NCBI GenBank assembly: GCA_020441225.1 | Contig: JAGRMP010000325.1 | Span: 1 to 10,018 of the forward strand | Direction: 5' to 3' | Source: Maritimibacter sp. | Lineage (GTDB): Bacteria; Pseudomonadota; Alphaproteobacteria; Rhodobacterales; Rhodobacteraceae | DNA length: 10,018 bases | Shown here: positions 6,309 through 10,018 of the stretch, piece after piece | How the letters are laid out: every line of letters starts with the position of its first letter | Numbering within the stretch: the stretch's first letter is position 1 | Position numbers and translations under genes: made by a program | Notes under the pieces: generated by a model | The model's database searches: none | What the model was told of the DNA's origin: nothing | The model's input: only the letters and a program-made list of their open reading frames with translations

Positions 6309-6357
6309 GAGGGCGGAACCCGTATCGGCGCGCGACCGGCTCCGATGGGCCGGTTGC

Positions 6358-6756
6358 CTACGGCACCCGGACCCAGGTCTGGCTCGAACACAGCAGTCCG
6401 CCGGCCACGCAGCCCGCGAGCTCCAGGGTGTCGCCGTCGAGCTCCATCTTGCCGATATAGGTCTTGTCGTTCGACGGCCGCCAGACCGATCCCTTGTAGG
6501 TGCCGTCGCCCTGGTTTTCCATGTTGATGACCAGCACCTTGCCGATATTGGCCCCCTGGTATTCACCGCTGGCGTCGAAGGTCCGGCGGATCCAGCCGCA
6601 GACCTTTCCGCCCGAACAGGCCGCCATCTCGACATGAGCGAAGGACCCGTCATCGGGCTCGGTCTGCCACATGCCATCGACCGGATCGGCGGAGGCGGAG
6701 GCGGGGGCGAGCGCGACGGCAAACGCGCACAGGACGGCGAGTGAGATCGGTTTCAT
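6358..6756 (-). CDS. DUF2147 secreted protein
   Basis: Protein of 132 aa with a signal peptide: MK, hydrophobic core LAVLCAFAVAL and a likely cut after ASA at residue 23. The mature part has the DUF2147 pattern: GMWQTE near the N-terminus, ACSGGKVCGWI (Cys47, Cys53), WRPSNDKTYIGKMEL (92-106) and a C-terminal AGCVAGGLLCSSQTWVRV with Cys116 and Cys123. The four cysteines may form disulfides in the periplasm. The function of the family is not established. ATG 6756 is preceded by GGAG with 8-nt spacing; an upstream ATG would add a non-signal extension, so it is rejected. It lies opposite to the his genes, convergent with hisH and divergent from hisA across 118 bp. Confidence 0.85.
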   Translation of the reverse strand: MKPISLAVLCAFAVALAPASASADPVDGMWQTEPDDGSFAHVEMAACSGGKVCGWIRRTFDASGEYQGANIGKVLVINMENQGDGTYKGSVWRPSNDKTYIGKMELDGDTLELAGCVAGGLLCSSQTWVRVP

Positions 6757-6874
6757 GGGTCTGGCTCCGGGGTTTTCGCCATCCTGACCCGCGCGCGGAA
6801 CCATGGCAAGCCTGCCGCTGGACGGGCCGCAATCCACGTGCGAAAAGCCGCCCAGACTCAAGGGAGCCCCGACG

Positions 6875-7597
6875 ATGATCCTCTACCCCGCCATCGATCT
6901 CAAGGACGGTCAATGCGTCCGCCTGCTGCGCGGCGAGATGGACGCGGCGACGGTGTTCAACGACGATCCCGCCGCCCAGGCCCGGGCCTTCGAAGCGGCG
7001 GGCTGCGAATGGATCCATCTCGTCGACCTCAACGGCGCCTTCGCCGGCGAACCGGTCAACGCTGCCGCGGTCGAGGCGATCCTGTCCGCGATCTCGGTTC
7101 CGGCGCAGCTCGGCGGCGGCATCCGCGATATGGCGACGATCGAGCGTTGGCTTTCGGCGGGGCTTGCGCGCGCGATCCTCGGCACCGTCGCGGTCGAAAA
7201 CCCGGGGCTCGTGCGCGACGCCGCGAAGGCTTTCCCCGGCCAGATCGCCGTCGGCATCGACGCCCGCGGCGGCAAGGTGGCGACCAAGGGCTGGGCCGAG
7301 GAGACCGATGTCGAGGTGACCGATCTCGCCCGGAGCTTCGAAGACGCCGGCGTGGCGGCGATCATCTACACCGACATCCAGCGCGACGGCGCGATGCAGG
7401 GGCCCAACGTGACCGCAACCGCGGCCCTGGCGAACGCCGTCTCGATCCCGGTGATCGCCTCGGGCGGGGTCTCGTCGCTCGACGATCTGCGCGCGCTCAA
7501 GGCCTGCGGCGCACCGCTCGACGGGGCGATCTCGGGCCGGGCCCTCTATGACGGGGCGATCGACCTCGGCGAAGCGCTGGCGGTGCTGAAGGGCTGA
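6875..7597 (+). CDS. hisA: Phosphoribosylformimino-5-aminoimidazole carboxamide ribotide isomerase
   Basis: HisA of 240 aa, the family's usual size; a (beta/alpha)8 barrel that performs an Amadori rearrangement of ProFAR to PRFAR, the substrate of HisF-HisH. The two catalytic aspartates are Asp8 (AIDLKDG) and Asp129 (VGIDARGG). Phosphate-binding loops are LGGGIRD (79-85), with [10 protein letters not shown] (101-110), and the second-half loop ASGGVSS (195-201); [14 protein letters not shown] (165-178) is also typical. Start ATG 6875 follows GGGAG by 8 nt and gives the standard [10 protein letters not shown] start; longer in-frame starts to 6803 lack support. The gene is divergent from DUF2147 and may have its own promoter in the 118-bp gap. 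About 1.9 kb separates it from hisF. Confidence 0.96.
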   Translation: MILYPAIDLKDGQCVRLLRGEMDAATVFNDDPAAQARAFEAAGCEWIHLVDLNGAFAGEPVNAAAVEAILSAISVPAQLGGGIRDMATIERWLSAGLARAILGTVAVENPGLVRDAAKAFPGQIAVGIDARGGKVATKGWAEETDVEVTDLARSFEDAGVAAIIYTDIQRDGAMQGPNVTATAALANAVSIPVIASGGVSSLDDLRALKACGAPLDGAISGRALYDGAIDLGEALAVLKG

Positions 7598-7730
7598 TCC
7601 GGGCATCGGTCGAGGGGCACAGCGCACGGCGTTTGGGCTGGGAAACTTGTTGATCGGGCGCCTGGTTTCGGGCCGCGCCGACATCGGGAGGACCCGCCCC
7701 GACCAGGGCGAGACCCGGCGACTGCGCGGG

Positions 7731-7754
7731 GTGTGCGAGCTCGCACACATGTGT
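7731..7754. promoter_or_regulatory. Two overlapping perfect palindromes after hisA
   Basis: GTGTGCGAGCTCGCACAC (7731-7748) is an 18-bp perfect palindrome; ACACATGTGT (7745-7754) is a second one sharing four bases. As RNA, the first gives a 7-bp stem with AGCT loop followed by ATGTGTAAGGTATTGTTGTT, a poor terminator for hisA 133 nt upstream. As DNA the pair looks like overlapping operator sites. Confidence 0.35.
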
Positions 7755-7773
7755 AAGGTATTGTTGTTACTTA

Positions 7774-7786
7774 TGATAGCGCTAAC
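7774..7786. promoter_or_regulatory. LacI-family-like operator half-perfect site
   Basis: TGATAGCGCTAAC contains the perfect core TAGCGCTA (7777-7784), with a central CG step as in many LacI-family sugar-regulator operators. A -10-like TATGAT (7772-7777) overlaps it on the plus strand, but no clear -35 and no gene follows in that direction. Function is inferred from motif likeness only. Confidence 0.3.
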
Positions 7787-7794
7787 TTCTTTTT

Positions 7795-7814
7795 GCGCGG
7801 CGCGGCGCGGCGCG
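7795..7814. repeat. Short tandem repeat, four GCGCG units
   Basis: Four exact 5-nt units follow each other in the non-coding region, then a fifth degraded unit (ACGGG). Possibly variable by slippage; no role evident. Confidence 0.5.
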
Positions 7815-8055
7815 ACGGGCGAACCCGGGGGCGCGACGGACCGGCAGCGCTCCCGCAGCGGAGGCGGCCACCGGTGCGGTCCTCTCCGGCAGGGGGGCGC
7901 GCGGACGCGGGTGCGAACCGCTGCTCGGGCCGGGCTCGGGTGCGGGGCGCCGCGGGCTCTCCCGGCACCGGGCGGGCCATCGCCGGGCCCGGTCGTCTCT
8001 GACGCCGATCCGACCGCTCGCGGGGGGCAGCGAGACCGGCGGCGTCCCGGCGCAC

Positions 8056-8096
8056 CGGTGATATCGGGTGTGACAGCCGTAAGCGGCGATATCGGG
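8056..8096. repeat. 13-nt direct repeat flanking a small dyad
   Basis: On the minus strand CCCGATATCGCCG (8096-8084) and CCCGATATCACCG (8068-8056) differ at one base and are 28 bp apart, centre to centre; each holds the palindrome GATATC. The first copy overlaps a small dyad GCCG-CTTA-CGGC. May be paired protein-binding sites in the non-coding stretch. Confidence 0.3.
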
Positions 8097-8377
8097 CAGC
8101 GCAGAGCGCATCCGGCGGAAAGACCTGACATCGACCGCCCCCCTCGGGACCGGGCCGGATCCGCCCCGGGTCCGGAATGGCGATGCGAGGCGCCTGCTTT
8201 GCCGTGACACCGCGCCCGTTGGCCGACCGGCCCCGTCACGGACGGCTTTCACCGACAGGCGCTTGCGACCGTGATTTGGCCATGACCGGGGTATTCGACA
8301 CCGCGCGCCAACCCCGCCCCCGGGACGGCACCATCCAGATCCGCGCGAATGCCCGCCCGCCCGGTCCGGAAATCCGG

Positions 8378-8432
8378 GGTTTCCCTTTTTCTTGGTTCAA
8401 ATACTCCCGGGGGTGTGGGGGCGGAGCCCCCG
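8378..8432 (-). repeat. Rhodobacterales-type intergenic element with GC hairpin
   Basis: On the minus strand the hairpin GGGGGC-TCC-GCCCCC (8431-8417) is followed by ACACCCCCGGGAGTATTTG and then AACCAAGAAAAAGGGAAA. I recall this hairpin plus 'AGTATTTGAACCAAGAA' tail as a sequence found many times between genes in Rhodobacteraceae genomes, often near 3' ends of genes; I know of no settled function. Here it is downstream of the SDR gene in the same direction. Only one full copy is in the window. Confidence 0.5.
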
Positions 8433-8478
8433 CGTGTCCGGGCTGCGGGGGCCTGTGCCCACCTGTGGAGCGGGGCCC

Positions 8479-8497
8479 GCGGGGGCGCAGCCCCCGC
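8479..8497 (-). terminator. Perfect GC hairpin 3' of the SDR gene
   Basis: GCGGGGGC (8479-8486) and GCCCCCGC (8490-8497) form a perfect 8-bp stem with a 3-nt loop, 30 nt past the SDR stop codon. No T-tract follows. Together with the hairpin at 8417-8431, which shares the GGGGGC/GCCCCC core, it probably ends or protects the SDR transcript. Confidence 0.45.
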
Positions 8498-8527
8498 CCG
8501 GGTCGGACGGGCATGGCCCGTTCGAAA

Positions 8528-9286
8528 TCACACCGACCCGGCGGTCACCGGAAACGACCCCGCCGTGCAGAACCGCGCCTCGTCCGAGGCGAGGAACAGG
8601 ACCATCCGGGCGACGGCATCCGGCTCGATGAGGTCGGGGAGGCATTGCATGGCCCTGCGCACCGCGACCTTCTCCGGCGTGACCCAGAGATCGCGCTGGC
8701 GTTCGGTCATCACCCAGCCCGGGACCACGGTGTTCACCCGGATCCGGTACGGCCCGAGATCGCGCGCGAGGGTGCGGGTGAGCCCCTCCACCCCGGCCTT
8801 GGCCGTCGCATAGGCCGGGAACCCGCCCCCGGCTTCGTGCCAGCAACTGGAGCCGATGTTGACGACCGCCCCGCCGCCGCCCGCGATCATGTCCGGCGCG
8901 ACCGCCTGAATCGCGAAGAACACGTGGCGGAGGTTGTTCTGCATCCGCTCGTCCCAATACGCTTCGGTGACCTCGCGCCAATCGTGGCGGTCGTCGCGCG
9001 CTGCGTTATTGACGAGCACCTGGGCGGGGCCGATCGCCTCGGCGATGCCGGCGAGCGCCGCCTGCAGGGCGGGGATGTCGCGCAGATCGCATTGGGCAAA
9101 GACGGGTGCACCGCCGAGCTCGGCGCGCAGCGCCGCCGCCGCCCCGGCGTCGCGGTCGAGAAACCCGACCCGGGCATCCTGGGCGACGAAACGGCGCACG
9201 ATCTCCGCGCCGATGCCCGAGGCGCCGCCGGTGACGACGACGGATTTCCCCGCGAGGCTCGGATAGGTTGCAGCTGTCTCGGCCAT
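8528..9286 (-). CDS. SDR dehydrogenase, xylose/sugar 1-dehydrogenase-like
   Basis: Classical short-chain dehydrogenase of 252 aa. Nucleotide-binding motif TGGASGIG (19-26), Asp44 at the end of beta-2 in FLDRD (favours NAD over NADP), NNAA (93-96), and the catalytic set Asn118, Ser146, Tyr159 and Lys163 (YATAK). Beyond the general fold, YPSLAGK (8-14), [17 protein letters not shown] (98-114), NLRHVFF, QAVAPDM and the WH pair after the catalytic serine resemble the Caulobacter D-xylose 1-dehydrogenase and related galactose dehydrogenases, which oxidise the sugar to a lactone. The exact sugar is not known. ATG 9286 is preceded by GGAGG (9-nt spacing). The gene is opposite to and divergent from hisF (215-bp gap) and sits inside the his string, where it has no histidine role. 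Confidence 0.87.
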   Translation of the reverse strand: MAETAATYPSLAGKSVVVTGGASGIGAEIVRRFVAQDARVGFLDRDAGAAAALRAELGGAPVFAQCDLRDIPALQAALAGIAEAIGPAQVLVNNAARDDRHDWREVTEAYWDERMQNNLRHVFFAIQAVAPDMIAGGGGAVVNIGSSCWHEAGGGFPAYATAKAGVEGLTRTLARDLGPYRIRVNTVVPGWVMTERQRDLWVTPEKVAVRRAMQCLPDLIEPDAVARMVLFLASDEARFCTAGSFPVTAGSV

Positions 9287-9501
9287 CGCGGCTGTCCTCC
9301 CTGTCCCGCGGTGACACTAGCGCGGCGGAAAGCCGGGGGAAAGCTGCGCGGGAGCCTCGCGGCCCGATTTCGCCCCTCCCGATTTCCCGCCCGCATTCCG
9401 GCACCCTGCGCCGGGCACTGGCAAAGCAGGTGGAAACCGGCTATCCCCCGGCGCATCGACAGCTCACCGCACGGCACAGGGCCGCGCGCCCCGGAGGCCC
9501 T

Positions 9502-10018
9502 ATGCTCAAGACCCGCATCATCCCCTGCCTCGACGTCGCCGAAGGCCGCGTCGTCAAGGGCGTGAACTTCGTCGATCTCGTCGATGCCGGCGACCCTGTC
9601 GAGGCCGCCAAGGCCTATGACGCGGCGGGGGCCGACGAGCTCACCTTCCTCGACATCAAGGCGACGCACGAGAACCGCGGCACGATGTACGACCTCGTCA
9701 CCCGCACGGCCGAGCAATGTTTCATGCCGCTCACCGTCGGCGGCGGGGTGCGAAGCCACGAAGACGTGCGCCAGCTTCTGCTCGCGGGCGCCGACAAGGT
9801 GAGCTTCAATTCCGCCGCCGTCGCCAATCCGGACGTGGTCGCCGAGGCCGCCGACCGCTTCGGCTCGCAATGCATCGTCGTAGCGATCGACGCCAAGACC
9901 GTCGCGCCCGGCAAATGGGAGATCTTCACCCATGGCGGGCGGCGGTCGACCGGGGTCGATGCGCTCGACTTCGCCCGCACCGTGGCCGCGAAAGGGGCGG
10001 GCGAGATCCTGCTCACCT
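9502..10018 (+). CDS. hisF: Imidazole glycerol phosphate synthase, cyclase subunit (5' part)
   Basis: First 172 residues of HisF; the full protein is usually about 250 aa, and the right edge cuts it. HisF closes the imidazole ring from PRFAR and ammonia supplied by HisH, giving imidazole-glycerol phosphate (to HisB) and AICAR. Catalytic Asp11 ([16 protein letters not shown]) and Asp130 (VVAIDAK) are present, with [16 protein letters not shown] (48-62) and the phosphate loop VGGGVRS (79-85). ATG 9502 follows GGAGG by 4 nt and gives the standard [12 protein letters not shown] start. Its promoter must lie in the gap shared with the divergent SDR gene; no clear motif was seen there. Confidence 0.96.
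   Translation, partial: MLKTRIIPCLDVAEGRVVKGVNFVDLVDAGDPVEAAKAYDAAGADELTFLDIKATHENRGTMYDLVTRTAEQCFMPLTVGGGVRSHEDVRQLLLAGADKVSFNSAAVANPDVVAEAADRFGSQCIVVAIDAKTVAPGKWEIFTHGGRRSTGVDALDFARTVAAKGAGEILLT

Larger units (their letters stand above)
7598..8377. other. Long non-coding stretch after hisA
   Basis: No frame here looks like a real protein: those open are Arg/Pro/Gly-rich products of GC-rich DNA. The stretch has an abrupt AT-rich island (about 7749-7794) in otherwise very GC-rich DNA, the palindromes at 7731-7786, a 5-nt tandem repeat and a 13-nt direct repeat. It could be the scar of lost genes or hold an unrecognised RNA; no tRNA or known RNA fold was found by eye. Confidence 0.5.

Noticed and set aside
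7749..8207. Frame starting MCKVLLLLMIALTSFCAA that resembles a signal peptide
   Set aside because: Codons are rare AT-rich ones unlike neighbouring genes, no SD precedes it, and the rest is Arg/Gly/Pro-rich noise from GC-rich DNA.
8391..8406. T-loop-like GGTTCAAATAC suggesting a tRNA
   Set aside because: No acceptor, anticodon or D arm can be paired around it; it belongs to the intergenic hairpin element.
8177..9565. 462-aa plus-strand open frame across the SDR gene and hisF start
   Set aside because: Antisense shadow of the SDR with no family features, overlapping the true hisF start.

Overview
The window is a GC-rich chromosomal segment from an alphaproteobacterium, most likely a member of the Rhodobacteraceae/Rhodobacterales. 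The evidence is the protein families (a PuuD-type urate oxidase, a histidine cluster in the order hisB-hisH-hisA-hisF, short RTX proteins), the strong G/C bias at third codon positions, and a GC-hairpin element beside 'TTGGTTCAAATACTCCCGGG' at 8391-8410 of a type I associate with that order. Species cannot be named from sequence alone.

Layout. (i) 1-587: 3' end of a puuD-like gene (membrane domain plus cytochrome c domain), plus strand. (ii) 822-3535: two tandem minus-strand RTX (Gly-Asp nonapeptide repeat) paralogs with 21 and 11 repeats. Each probably starts at TTG, with a perfect Shine-Dalgarno placed in the loop of a hairpin conserved between the two genes. Each has its own AT-rich upstream region and a downstream hairpin. 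A third, broken RTX C-terminus lies just upstream at 3971-4123. (iii) 4374-7597: hisB, a GFA-family (Cys-rich, zinc-type) protein, hisH, an oppositely oriented DUF2147 secreted protein, and hisA. (iv) 7598-8527: about 930 bp without a convincing gene, holding orphan palindromes, one of them similar to operators of LacI-family sugar regulators, plus short repeats and GC hairpins. (v) 8528-9286, minus strand: an SDR dehydrogenase resembling Caulobacter-type xylose/sugar 1-dehydrogenases. (vi) 9502 to the edge: 5' part of hisF.

How it fits together: HisB, HisH, HisA and HisF are steps of histidine biosynthesis (HisH and HisF form the imidazole-glycerol-phosphate synthase). GFA, DUF2147 and the SDR are not histidine enzymes and interrupt the cluster; the interval between hisA and hisF is unusually long and looks like an insertion or remodelled site. 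The RTX pair would need a type I secretion system encoded elsewhere. The most notable unexplained signals are the conserved SD-in-loop hairpins with UUG starts in the RTX pair, the RTX relic, the five-hairpin array between hisH and DUF2147, and the orphan palindrome cluster after hisA.
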